Positions 25,518 through 33,162 of a stretch of 33,162 bases of DNA are shown here, piece by piece. Both the position numbers and the translations under genes were made by a program. Origin of the DNA: Bacteroidales bacterium (GTDB taxonomy: Bacteria > Bacteroidota > Bacteroidia > Bacteroidales > WCHB1-69); the NCBI GenBank assembly GCA_024400835.1, contig JAKSMC010000038.1, positions 1 to 33,162 on the forward strand. Reading direction: 5' to 3'. How positions within the stretch are numbered: position 1 is the first letter of the stretch; each line of letters opens with the position of its first letter. Below the pieces are notes generated by a model that was given only the letters and a program-made list of their open reading frames with translations, was not told the DNA's origin and ran no database searches.

Positions 25518-27614
25518 ATGGCTCTTCTGACGGAATATCCTTTGTGGCTTGTCATCTTTGCAATCCTGCTCGGCGTGGGATATGCATTCTTCCTCTATTA
25601 TAAAAACAATAATATCATTTTCGAAAAGAGGCCCCGTATCATTATGGCGGCTTTGCGCGGACTGGCTATCTCCCTGCTCGCCTTCCTGCTGCTCGCACCT
25701 ATGGTGAAGATGACGGTGAAAAAAGCCGACAAACCGCTTATCCTGGTGGCTGTTGACAACAGCGAATCCGTGAAGTCCAACAAGGATTCCGCTTTCTATG
25801 TCAAAGAGTATCCGCAACAGGTTCAAAAACTCATCGCTGAGTTGGGCTCCAAATACGAGGTCAAAACGTATCTCGTAGGCGACGAGGACCATCTCGTGAG
25901 CGACAAGGAGACTTTCCATATCGACTTTTCCAATAAGTCAACAAATCTCTCATCGCTGTTCGACCAAGTTAACATGCTTTATTCCAATAGGAATGTCGGC
26001 GCAGTCGTGCTGCTCAGCGATGGTATCTACAATACGGGTTCCAATCCCTATTACAAAGTGCAGAATTCCGACTTCCCGGTTTACACCGTGGGCCTCGGCC
26101 GCACGGAACTGACTACCGACCTGTTCATTTCTGATATCGTCCATAACCGTCAGGCGCTGAAGGGCAACTTCTTCCCAGTGGAAATCAAAGTCGCTGCCAA
26201 CAAACTGTCTGGCAAGACCGCTGAACTTACTGTGTCGGAGGGCAAGGAGGAAATCTTCCATAAGACTATATCCCTGAGCGGCAATCGCTATTTCGAAACC
26301 GTAAAACTCAATATCGAGGCCAAAAGCAAGGGCATTCACCAATATCGTGTCGATCTGACGGAACTGGATGGCGAAGTGACGCATAAGAACAACCACAGTA
26401 TGTTCTTTGTTGAGGTTGTCGAATCTCGCGATAAGGTCGCTATCGTCTACAACTCCCCGCATCCGGACGTTGCTGCCATCAAAGAGGCACTCGAACTCAC
26501 GGACAATTATGATGTGGAGGTTTCGCCTATTGCCGAATTCAAGGGCAATCCTTCTGATTACAGCCTGATTGTGCTGCATCAACTGCCTTCCAACGCTAAC
26601 TCCGCTTCGAACCTCTTGTCGCAAATTCGCCAAAGCGGTATTTCCGCCCTCTATATCGTAGGCCCGCAGACCAACCTCTCGGCGTTTAACACGATGAACA
26701 CGGGGGTTACCATCACGCAAAGTAAGTCGATGACGAACAATGCGATGCCGCTGTATAATGAAAATTTCACATCGTTCACATTCTCAGAAGAAGGTCGTAA
26801 GATGCTGCCGCTCTACCCGCCGATTAAAACGGTGTTCGGCACCTATAAGACCAGCGTGTCTGCCAACGTCTTCCTGTATCAGAAAGTCAGTGGTGTGGAT
26901 ACCCGTTACCCGTTAGTGGTTTTCAACGACCAAAATGGTGCGCGTACGGGTGTCATTGCCGGCACAGGCTTCTGGTCGTGGAAACTCTACAACTTCATGC
27001 ATGCTGAGAATCACGAGGCGTTTAACGAGTTCGTGGACAAGACGGTGCTTTACTTGGCTGCCAAAGGTGACAAGAGCCAGTTCCGCGTCCAGCACGAGGC
27101 TGTCTTCGCTGAGAATGCTCCGGTGGAGATGACTGCCGAACTCTATAATGACAGTTACGAGTTGATTAACGAGCCAGACGTGAAGATGGTTATCAAGGGC
27201 GGGGGAGACACCACATACGAAGAACAGTTCTCCAAGCAGAACAACAGTTACTATCTGAATGTCGGCGAACTGCCGGTGGGCAACTACACGTGGACGGCCA
27301 CCACGCAGATTGGAAGCAAACGTCTTGAAAAGAGCGGCCGTTTCTCGGTGCAGCCCGTTATGTTGGAGACTGCCAACCTCGTCGCTGATCACGATATGCT
27401 GAAGAGCCTGTCCAAAGCAACCGGCGGCAAGTTCTTTACAAAGGACAATATCCAGAAGATCGCTCAGGAAATCAAAAACAACGAGAATATCAAACCTATA
27501 GCCACCTATCAGAAGAAATACACCATGCTGCTCAACTCGCCGTGGTACCTCATTGCCATCGTGCTGTTACTTGGCGCTGAGTGGTTCCTGCGCAAATGGA
27601 ACGGGGGATATTAG
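25518..27614 (+). CDS. VWA-domain membrane protein
   Basis: 698 residues from ATG 25518 (a TTG one codon earlier is less likely). Two N-terminal membrane segments (about 8-30 and 38-62) and one near the C-terminus (about 675-692) bracket a large periplasmic region. A VWA-like domain begins near residue 73: VAVDNSESV resembles the MIDAS DxSxS motif, and VVLLSDGIYNTG is the second conserved strand. Beta-rich and Rossmann-like regions follow. Such proteins occur with DUF4159 and BatA-type genes in Bacteroidota and are thought to organise envelope complexes; the exact role is unknown. It lies 65 bp before the DUF4159 gene. Confidence 0.82.
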   Translation: MALLTEYPLWLVIFAILLGVGYAFFLYYKNNNIIFEKRPRIIMAALRGLAISLLAFLLLAPMVKMTVKKADKPLILVAVDNSESVKSNKDSAFYVKEYPQQVQKLIAELGSKYEVKTYLVGDEDHLVSDKETFHIDFSNKSTNLSSLFDQVNMLYSNRNVGAVVLLSDGIYNTGSNPYYKVQNSDFPVYTVGLGRTELTTDLFISDIVHNRQALKGNFFPVEIKVAANKLSGKTAELTVSEGKEEIFHKTISLSGNRYFETVKLNIEAKSKGIHQYRVDLTELDGEVTHKNNHSMFFVEVVESRDKVAIVYNSPHPDVAAIKEALELTDNYDVEVSPIAEFKGNPSDYSLIVLHQLPSNANSASNLLSQIRQSGISALYIVGPQTNLSAFNTMNTGVTITQSKSMTNNAMPLYNENFTSFTFSEEGRKMLPLYPPIKTVFGTYKTSVSANVFLYQKVSGVDTRYPLVVFNDQNGARTGVIAGTGFWSWKLYNFMHAENHEAFNEFVDKTVLYLAAKGDKSQFRVQHEAVFAENAPVEMTAELYNDSYELINEPDVKMVIKGGGDTTYEEQFSKQNNSYYLNVGELPVGNYTWTATTQIGSKRLEKSGRFSVQPVMLETANLVADHDMLKSLSKATGGKFFTKDNIQKIAQEIKNNENIKPIATYQKKYTMLLNSPWYLIAIVLLLGAEWFLRKWNGGY

Positions 27615-27679
27615 GGATGAAAAGATGAAGGGATGAAGAGATAATTTGCGGAGACTTCCGTTTTGAATTTTGAATTTTT

Positions 27680-28324
27680 ATGAAAAGACTCTTGATAATA
27701 ATCGCAATGACTATGCTGCTGCTGCCGATGTCGGCACAGCAAATCGCCTTGTTGAAGTACAACGGCGGCGGAGACTGGTATGCCAACCCGACGTCATTGC
27801 CCAATCTGATAAAGTTCTGCAATGCCAATCTGGGTATGTCGTTGGATTCCAAACCTGCTACCGTAGAAGTCGGGAGCGCGGACATATTCCAATATCCCTA
27901 CGTCCACATGACCGGCCACGGTAACGTTGTTTTCAGTGATGCCGAGGCTGCCAACCTGCGTATGTACCTTATGTCAGGAGGCTTCCTCCATGCAGACGAC
28001 AACTACGGCCTCTCCAACTTCATCCGCAAGGAGATGAAGAAGGTTTTCCCAGAATTGGATCTTGTGGAATTGCCGTTCAATCACCCTATTTTCCATCAGA
28101 AGTACAACTTCCCGAATGGCCTGCCTAAAATCCACGAGCACGACAACAAGTCGCCGCAGGCTTTTGCCCTTTTCTATGAAGGCCGTATGGTTTTCTTATT
28201 CACCTATGAATGTGACCTTGGCGACGGATGGGAGGATTTTATTGTGCATAAGGACTCAGAAGCCACTCGTACTAAGGCTTTGCAGATGGGCGCGAATATC
28301 ATTCAGTACGTGTTTTCGAACTAA
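27680..28324 (+). CDS. DUF4159-domain exported protein
   Basis: 214 residues. A signal peptide (MKRLLIIIAMTMLLLPMSAQ) precedes a DUF4159-type domain (LKYNGGGDWYANPTSLPNLI; YPYVHMTGHGNVVFS; YLMSGGFLHADDNYG; MVFLFTYECDLGDGWED), a glutamine-amidotransferase-like fold without a clear catalytic triad. It is periplasmic by prediction. It is paired with the VWA protein, a pairing seen elsewhere in the phylum. The leader (27615-27679) contains GATGAA-type short repeats and no clear -7 box, so it is probably cotranscribed. Confidence 0.9.
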   Translation: MKRLLIIIAMTMLLLPMSAQQIALLKYNGGGDWYANPTSLPNLIKFCNANLGMSLDSKPATVEVGSADIFQYPYVHMTGHGNVVFSDAEAANLRMYLMSGGFLHADDNYGLSNFIRKEMKKVFPELDLVELPFNHPIFHQKYNFPNGLPKIHEHDNKSPQAFALFYEGRMVFLFTYECDLGDGWEDFIVHKDSEATRTKALQMGANIIQYVFSN

Positions 28325-28346
28325 GTTCTAGGGCAATATACACTGT

Positions 28347-28677
28347 TTAGGTGATAATATACAAGTTGTCTTGATTTGGGCGGCCCGGCACCGCCGACGC
28401 ACCGTCCGACCCTGTGCCGTCGGGCTGTATGCACTAACTCGCTGCCCACCCACCATGCGTCGCAAGGCGCAAATTTGTTTCAGATTTGCCTGGATTTGCT
28501 CCCATATAATAGCCCCCATCCGCCCACCCGCACGCTCGTAAATGTGCTCCCATCCCTGCCGCGGTCCCCTATGGCATTGCCCGTGGGCCATATTTGTTTG
28601 GTGCAGCTTGGTGAAGAAAGTTCTTTATGTCTATTGCACTACATAAGAAAAAAAGGTCACTATATACTTGTTGACCT
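28347..28677 (-). repeat. Dispersed GC-rich element B (inverted copy of A)
   Basis: The left edge begins TTAGGTGATAATATACAAG and the right edge is AGGTCACTATATACTTGTTG plus ACCT (28654-28677). The GC-rich core (28371-28590) reads, on the minus strand, like element A: shared runs include GGACCGCGGCAG, CAAATTTGCGC, GGTGGGCAGC and GCGGTGCCGGGCCGCCCAAA. Several indels separate the copies. It is about 140 bp shorter than A because the CACGGCG...CTGTCGCC part of A is absent. Confidence 0.65.
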
Positions 28678-28808
28678 AAAAAATGGATTGTTTAACAATT
28701 TGTAGGACAATATTTAGGCAGTTGAGAAGTCTGCGATATTTTCATTAGATTTTTTATCGGATTCTCAATATGATTTTAAGGAGTCTGAAAGACGACGACC
28801 CCATATTA

Positions 28809-28832
28809 AGCCAGTTTCCCCTGGCTATTTTT
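28809..28832 (+). terminator. Terminator-like hairpin in the repeat region
   Basis: AGCCAG (28809-28814) and CTGGCT (28821-28826) pair perfectly around TTTCCC and are followed by ATTTTT. It could end transcription from the DUF4159 operon, although it is nearly 500 bp past that gene. Confidence 0.4.
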
Positions 28833-29005
28833 GATGGGATTTTCATTGGGATTTCGAAACTTGCATAGGTGACTGCGTTGTGGCAGAAATTTTTTTTTAT
28901 GGATGTTTTAAAATCAAAAAAGAATCTACTCAAAAAATATCAGGGAAAAACAAGGTCGCTGCGCTCAAAATCAAACAAAAATCGTGCTGAAAATCAGAGA
29001 AAAAA

Positions 29006-29033
29006 TTAGGTAACTATATACATGTTGACCTAA
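29006..29033. repeat. Further copy of the element end motif
   Basis: TTAGGTAACTATATACATG then TTGACCTAA, an imperfect palindrome. It matches the motif at 28654-28677 and, less closely, those at 23974-23993, 24427-24448 and 28347-28370. With 28654-28677 it would bracket an AT-rich 0.33-kb segment. Confidence 0.55.
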
Positions 29034-29163
29034 GTGGCAAGATATGATTTGAATGGTAAATATCATGCTGGCAAAAATTGGCACGTATTCAAAAGTTATG
29101 ATCTCTTCAGAATCCTTATCAAGACGTTCATCTCACCGTCGGGCCTGCCCGAACGGAGGCACT

Positions 29164-29322
29164 CATTCCCCTTCTATTAGAAGGGGTGGCTGAAAGCCGG
29201 GGTAGTGACATAAACATCACGGCGCAGCCGTACCTTGTTTAAAATCAACATATAAGGATGCTCCGCAAACTTTCGATACCACTACCCCGCCCTACGGGCA
29301 CCCCTTCTGCGAGAAGGGGAAT
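29164..29322. repeat. MITE-like element with long inverted ends
   Basis: The left end (29164-29210) and right end (29275-29322) are imperfect inverted copies of about 47 bp. Each contains an 8-bp hairpin CCCCTTCT/AGAAGGGG (29168-29186; 29301-29319) and a GGGGTAGT/ACTACCCC block. The interior holds CACGGCGCAGCCGTACCTTG (29218-29237), which also occurs in element A at 24011-24030 with one mismatch. No coding capacity. Similar small inverted repeats are widespread in Bacteroidales genomes; this is recollection only. Confidence 0.65.
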
Positions 29323-29518
29323 TTATGGTGGCGCAAAATTTGCTTTTGCGCTATATGTGTGTGGGGAATGACAAGGTGATTATGTTAGATCTGTTTTACT
29401 GCCAACACGTATCTATCTTCCTTTTTATTTCAAGAGCTCGGGACAACAGGTATATAGTTCCCAATTTTTATACGTTAACATCTTGTTATCATACAAAAAA
29501 ATACCGATAGAGTGATGT

Positions 29519-29552
29519 TAAGTTGTAAAATTTTATAGTTAGCCACAACTTA
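29519..29552 (+). promoter_or_regulatory. Inverted repeat upstream of the AAA ATPase gene
   Basis: TAAGTTGT (29519-29526) and ACAACTTA (29545-29552) are perfect 8-bp arms, ending 12 bp before the -7 box. The position fits an operator or upstream activator site. Confidence 0.4.
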
Positions 29553-29564
29553 TCGGATTTTTTT

Positions 29565-29572
29565 TATTTTTG
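29565..29572 (+). promoter_or_regulatory. -7 element of the AAA ATPase gene
   Basis: TATTTTTG followed by CTGCGGC, 24 nt before the ATG at 29597. It supports that start over a TTG at 29570 that lies inside the box. No clear -33 TTG. Confidence 0.5.
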
Positions 29573-29596
29573 CTGCGGCTTTTTAACGTAACTGTA

Positions 29597-31021
29597 ATGA
29601 TTATTGGAAGAGAAAAAGAGCAACAGGATTTGCTTAGACTATTGGAACAAGATGAACCCCAATTTTGTGTGGTTTATGGTCGGCGACGTGTTGGCAAAAC
29701 CTTTCTTGTAAGAGAGACATTCGCTAACAATTTCACATTTCAACATACCGGATTGGCCAATGCCAGTAAGTCAGATCAACTACGAGAATTTCGGGAATCT
29801 CTACGTGCTGCCGGCATGAAGCATCCCAAAACACCCAAGACCTGGTTCGAAGCCTTTGGCCTTTTACAGGAACATCTCGCTTCCCTGCCTGTAGGGAAAA
29901 AAGTGATTTTCATTGATGAATTGTCGTGGCTTGACACTCCTAAGTCAAATTTTGTCAGTGCTTTGGAACATTTTTGGAATGGCTGGGCCACGGCTCGGAA
30001 TGAAAAGGACATTGTGCTGATTGTTTGCGGAAGCGCAACTTCTTGGCTTATCAACAAGATTGTCAGAAACAGGGGCGGACTTCACAACCGGTTGACGATG
30101 AAAATATATGTACAACCGTTCACCCTTCAAGAGTGCCAGCAATATGCCGAACATTTGCGACTGGAGTTTTCAAAGCGCGACCTGTTGGAGACCTACATGA
30201 TAATGGGTGGAGTTCCGTATTACTGGAGTTTTCTAAGGAAAGGAATGAGTTTGGCGCAAAATATTGACCGACTGTTTTTCAATATAGACGCACCGCTCTC
30301 AGACGAATATGACGCGCTGTATGCATCGCTTTTTAGAAATCCCGCCCCACACATAGCCATCATCACCGCACTTGCCAAGAAAAACTCGGGAATGCTGCGC
30401 AAAGAAATTCTTGCAGCAACGCACGCCGACGACAACACGACTTTCAGCCAGGCACTGCAAGAACTTGAGCAGTGCAACTTTATCCGCCGGTATATGGCTT
30501 TTGGTAAGAAGGAACGCGATATGGTTTACCAGTTAATGGACAATTATACACTGTTTTATTTTCGTTTCATTGCGGAAAATCATCACCACGACGAAAATTA
30601 CTGGTCGCATTCCTTTGACACACCGCAACATGCAGTCTGGGCGGGACTTGCCTTCGAGAGAGTTTGTTTGTGGCATTTGCCACAAATGAAGCGGGCATTA
30701 GGTATTGACGGGGTTATCACATCGGCACAATCGTGGCGGACGAAGGCCACTGACGAACATCCCGGCGCACAGATAGACCTGCTAATTGACCGCAACGACA
30801 ACATCATCAATCTCTGTGAAATGAAATTCAGCGATGCCGAATACGCCATCACACAACAAGAAAATTCCAAATTGCAAAGCCGGAAGGAAATCTTCAAAAT
30901 GGAAACCGGCACCCGCAAACCCGTGCATCTTACTATGGTAACCACTTACGGCGTGCAGCACAATGCGTATTGGAACAATGTCCAAAGCGAAATCACGATG
31001 GAGGATTTCTTTCGCCAGTGA
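29597..31021 (+). CDS. AAA ATPase with DUF234/PD-(D/E)xK-like C-terminus
   Basis: 474 residues from MIIGREKEQQDL, the usual opening of this family. Walker A is GRRRVGKT (28-35) and Walker B KVIFIDELSWLD; GSATSWLINKIV is the following conserved strand. A winged-helix-like part comes next (KKNSGMLRKEILAATH). The C-terminus has AQIDLLIDRND and LCEMKFSDAEYAI, a D...ExK pattern like the PD-(D/E)xK nuclease fold in DUF234. These archaeal-type ATPases are frequent single accessory genes in Bacteroidota, and their role is not settled; defence or mobile-element links have been proposed. It stands alone between repeats, with its own promoter. Confidence 0.9.
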   Translation: MIIGREKEQQDLLRLLEQDEPQFCVVYGRRRVGKTFLVRETFANNFTFQHTGLANASKSDQLREFRESLRAAGMKHPKTPKTWFEAFGLLQEHLASLPVGKKVIFIDELSWLDTPKSNFVSALEHFWNGWATARNEKDIVLIVCGSATSWLINKIVRNRGGLHNRLTMKIYVQPFTLQECQQYAEHLRLEFSKRDLLETYMIMGGVPYYWSFLRKGMSLAQNIDRLFFNIDAPLSDEYDALYASLFRNPAPHIAIITALAKKNSGMLRKEILAATHADDNTTFSQALQELEQCNFIRRYMAFGKKERDMVYQLMDNYTLFYFRFIAENHHHDENYWSHSFDTPQHAVWAGLAFERVCLWHLPQMKRALGIDGVITSAQSWRTKATDEHPGAQIDLLIDRNDNIINLCEMKFSDAEYAITQQENSKLQSRKEIFKMETGTRKPVHLTMVTTYGVQHNAYWNNVQSEITMEDFFRQ

Positions 31022-31166
31022 AAAAATGAGCCGCGTTTCGTCCGGAGACGCCGTCCCCGGTTACTCGTCTGCCGGCTTCCAGCCAGTTTCCGTAATGCCT
31101 CTATTCTGGAAAAAACTCAATATTGACAACACCAAAATTGCATCCCGGCAGTATTTTAAAAAATCT

Positions 31167-31174
31167 TATTTTTG
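31167..31174 (+). promoter_or_regulatory. -7 element of the second T9SS protein gene
   Basis: TATTTTTG followed by CCCGC, 67 nt before the ATG at 31242. The nearest TTG is 26 nt upstream, longer than usual. The rest of the 220-bp gap shows nothing else of note. Confidence 0.45.
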
Positions 31175-31241
31175 CCCGCTCAAATTCTGTCTGCTGCCAC
31201 TTCCGACCAGAATGGCGCAGCCGCAACTCTAAAAAACAATT

Positions 31242-32828
31242 ATGAAAAAGTTTTTTTACATTTTAATCATTCTTGTTATATCCATATCAAATGGATATTC
31301 ACAATTAAATGACACTATTCAGTCTTGTCAAGGATCATCTATTATATGGCCAATTGTCATAGCATCGCCAACTGATATCTGTATCATAAAGGATGATAAC
31401 AACAATTTTGACACTATTCATGGCAACACTGTAGAATTAGCTCCGAACACTACAACCACATACGATTTAGTATCAATAAATGGTAGTGCTCCAATGCTAA
31501 CAATGTCTCGTACAATAATCGTTAACATTCCTCCTACCTTCACGGTAGATTCCATCCATTCGCCTACCTGTCCCTACCCATACTTAGGACCCGGCTCACC
31601 CGACAGTCCAAATTCTGGCCCGTGGGCAGACGGCAGTTTTTCAGTGATACTGAATGATTCTGTTCAAAATTACGAATCAATAAAAGTTCGTTCAGATTCT
31701 TCCTTCTTTTTTGTTCGTACATTTCATGACAGTTTCACCACAGGTGGCTTACGTGGAGGGACTTACAACATCATAGCTCGGGGCACAAACGGATGTGAAG
31801 TGACTCAACAAGTCACCATCCAACAACCACCTGCTTGGGGATATAGCACATGGGAATGGAAAAATGTTACATGCAATGGGGGGTCTATTAACATAGAGAT
31901 TATAGGTGGGACCCCACCTCTTTCTTACCATTGGTGGAATGCCCTTGACAGCAATATAACATTTCCTGATACCACGCACATTCATATACCAGATTTAGGT
32001 ATATATAGATTGATAGTAACAGATTCCTTTAATTGTAATTATAGAAATATCGCTTACATCGAAATAACAATGGATACATTAATTGCTACAGATAGTGTCT
32101 TTTTAAAAAATAGAAATATCAATACTCTACTAAGTGACTCTATTACTATATGCAATCAATCATCCGTAAATATTGATGGATGGGCTCGTGGTCATGGCAC
32201 ATACCAATGGAATACTGGTGATACAAGTAGATTTATTGAAGGTAGTATCGACTCAAATTTAGATTATTTGGCTGTTGAATTTACAGACCAAAACGGTTGT
32301 ACAACTACAGATACTGTATATTTAGATTTTAAAGAAATTCAAATCTCAATCACAGCAGACTCTATCATGAACGATGATTCTGTTTATACTGTCACAGTAT
32401 CGCCATTAGGCGGGACTTTGTATCTTGATGGTATCGAAATTCCAATAGGAAATGGAACTATCTCATTTGATGCAAGTCAGTATCAATTAGGTGAACATTC
32501 CTTTTTTTATTCCGGAGAATGGGGCGATTTTGGTTGCTACTTTGACACCACTTTCCAATTCACCATCCAACACCAAGATGGTGTATCTGAATTCGAAAGA
32601 GCCACCAAACTCTGGCCAAATCCTGCTTCCAACATATTAAATATTGAATTCAGTGGAGAATTCTCAGGAGATATTTTATTATTTGATATGACTGGAAGGT
32701 TATTAAAGACTACAGAAAAAGAATCTGAAATCACATCTATTGATGTATCAGATTTAACTTCAGGAGTTTACTTTATCCACTTTGTATCTCAAAACGGGAC
32801 ATTCACAAAGAAATTTGTGAAAAAATAA
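31242..32828 (+). CDS. T9SS-exported surface protein, type A sorting domain
   Basis: 528 residues. A signal peptide (MKKFFYILIILVISISNGYS) precedes a row of Ig-like or SprB-type repeat modules (for example GLRGGTYNIIARGTNGCEVT and VTCNGGSINIEIIGGTPPLS; C-x-TTDTVYL strands), then a C-terminal type A sorting domain of about 75 residues (KLWPNPASNILNIEFSG; LFDMTGRLLKTTEK; SGVYFIHFVSQNG; KKFVKK). It should be exported and attached or released by the T9SS. The coding sequence is clearly more AT-rich than the genes to its left, which suggests recent acquisition. A strong terminator follows directly. Confidence 0.9.
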   Translation: MKKFFYILIILVISISNGYSQLNDTIQSCQGSSIIWPIVIASPTDICIIKDDNNNFDTIHGNTVELAPNTTTTYDLVSINGSAPMLTMSRTIIVNIPPTFTVDSIHSPTCPYPYLGPGSPDSPNSGPWADGSFSVILNDSVQNYESIKVRSDSSFFFVRTFHDSFTTGGLRGGTYNIIARGTNGCEVTQQVTIQQPPAWGYSTWEWKNVTCNGGSINIEIIGGTPPLSYHWWNALDSNITFPDTTHIHIPDLGIYRLIVTDSFNCNYRNIAYIEITMDTLIATDSVFLKNRNINTLLSDSITICNQSSVNIDGWARGHGTYQWNTGDTSRFIEGSIDSNLDYLAVEFTDQNGCTTTDTVYLDFKEIQISITADSIMNDDSVYTVTVSPLGGTLYLDGIEIPIGNGTISFDASQYQLGEHSFFYSGEWGDFGCYFDTTFQFTIQHQDGVSEFERATKLWPNPASNILNIEFSGEFSGDILLFDMTGRLLKTTEKESEITSIDVSDLTSGVYFIHFVSQNGTFTKKFVKK

Positions 32829-32848
32829 AATGATAACCGAACACACAG

Positions 32849-32882
32849 CGCCCAGACCGGAAACGGCTTGGGCGTTTTTTTT
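32849..32882 (+). terminator. Rho-independent terminator after the T9SS protein gene
   Basis: CGCCCAGACCG (32849-32859), loop GAAA, and CGGCTTGGGCG (32864-32874) form an 11-bp stem with one mismatch and a G-U pair, followed by eight T. It starts 21 nt past the stop codon. Confidence 0.93.
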
Positions 32883-32998
32883 CATAACTACTCTTCTAAA
32901 TTGACTTTTTCAAATATTATTATTGCATTATTTCAAAGAACGATTCTCCAACTGCGTTAAAATTGCAGAATTGGGAGCGCAAAAATACAAAAAATCTA

Positions 32999-33026
32999 TT
33001 GCTGTCCGATGAAATGTGTACTTTTG
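32999..33026 (+). promoter_or_regulatory. Strong promoter without a following gene
   Basis: TTG (32999-33001), 17-nt spacer and TACTTTTG (33019-33026) match the Bacteroidota consensus. No open frame starts in the 135 bp left in the window. Confidence 0.55.
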
Positions 33027-33030
33027 CCCA

Positions 33031-33107
33031 TGTTATTTTTAATTTTGTAACACAGCAAAAATAACACAATGGGCTGACTTCACAAACCGAAATCAGCCCT
33101 TATTTTT
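33031..33107 (+). ncRNA. Possible small RNA or leader, about 75 nt
   Basis: It would start just after the promoter at 32999-33026 and end at the hairpin GGGCTGA/TCAGCCC (33071-33077, 33093-33099) plus TTATTTTT. Inside, TGTTATTTTT (33031-33040) pairs perfectly with AAAAATAACA (33057-33066). Two stable hairpins and no open frame suggest an sRNA, or an attenuator for a gene beyond the window edge. The family is not recognised. Confidence 0.4.
33071..33107 (+). terminator. Terminator-like hairpin at the right edge
   Basis: A 7-bp GC-rich stem (33071-33077 with 33093-33099), a 15-nt loop, then TTATTTTT. It would end the candidate small RNA. Confidence 0.55.
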
Positions 33108-33162
33108 GGCGTATAGGTCAAAATGCGGGCTGAAAAAAAGACATAGTTGTTCTATAGGTCAT

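Larger units (their letters stand above)
28325..29596. other. 1.27-kb gene-free repeat region
   Basis: No open frame here looks like a gene. From left to right: element B (28347-28677), an AT-rich segment with a terminator-like hairpin (28809-28832) and near-repeats of AAAATCAnAnAAAAAT (28910, 28968, 28991), another copy of the end motif (29006-29033), an inverted-repeat element (29164-29322), a GCGCAAAA/TTTTGCGC hairpin (29331-29351), and the leader of the ATPase gene with an inverted repeat and -7 box. Confidence 0.7.

Noticed and set aside
28376..28705. Plus-strand frame of 109 codons in element B
   Set aside because: It runs antisense through the GC-rich element, is Pro/Leu/His-rich and lacks a start context.

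Overview
The window looks like chromosomal DNA from an uncultured Bacteroidota, most likely a Bacteroidales. Two genes carry type IX secretion (T9SS) sorting domains. Several genes have the -7 box of this phylum (TAnnTTTG, seen as TATCTTTGC or TATTTTTGC) and lack clear Shine-Dalgarno sequences. The gltX, trpS, mutL and DUF4159 proteins look like those of this phylum. Base composition is moderate across the core genes and clearly AT-rich in the last gene.

Region 1 (1-4391) holds a minus-strand set: an ECF-type sigma factor with a long C-terminal extension and one membrane segment, an outer-membrane beta-barrel protein and a lipoprotein. Nearly identical 29-bp boxes precede the sigma gene and the barrel gene. 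A TonB-C-domain protein diverges from the sigma gene. Region 2 (4419-7721, minus) is a TPR histidine kinase followed by two similar LuxR-type response regulators; the second has its own promoter and an inverted repeat. tRNA-Ser(TGA), with a clear promoter and terminator, lies at 7802-7889. Region 3 (7984-10922, minus) is a small membrane protein, mutL and an orphan ABC ATPase.

Region 4 (11090-17075, plus) is gltX, a large T9SS-exported PKD protein and tex. Region 5 (17186-20408, minus) is a DRTGG-domain protein, an RsbW-like ATPase, a hydrogenase-like iron-sulfur protein without the usual proton-transfer cysteine (probably a redox or H2 sensor), and a multi-spanning putative metal exporter with a His-rich loop. 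Region 6 (20632-23910) is a TPR protein, a DedA membrane protein and aroE, converging on a DUF721/DciA-like gene.

Region 7 (23911-28700) is trpS, a VWA membrane protein and a DUF4159 protein, bracketed by two inverted copies of a GC-rich non-coding element. Region 8 (28325-33162) is accessory: a long gene-free stretch of repeats, an AAA ATPase with a DUF234/PD-(D/E)xK-like tail, an AT-rich T9SS-exported protein with a strong terminator, and a possible small RNA unit at the right edge.

The best candidates for undescribed biology are the membrane-tethered sigma/barrel/lipoprotein set with its twin promoter boxes, the hydrogenase-like sensor cluster, and the family of GC-rich elements with palindromic end motifs. 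All calls come from reading the sequence; no database search was run.
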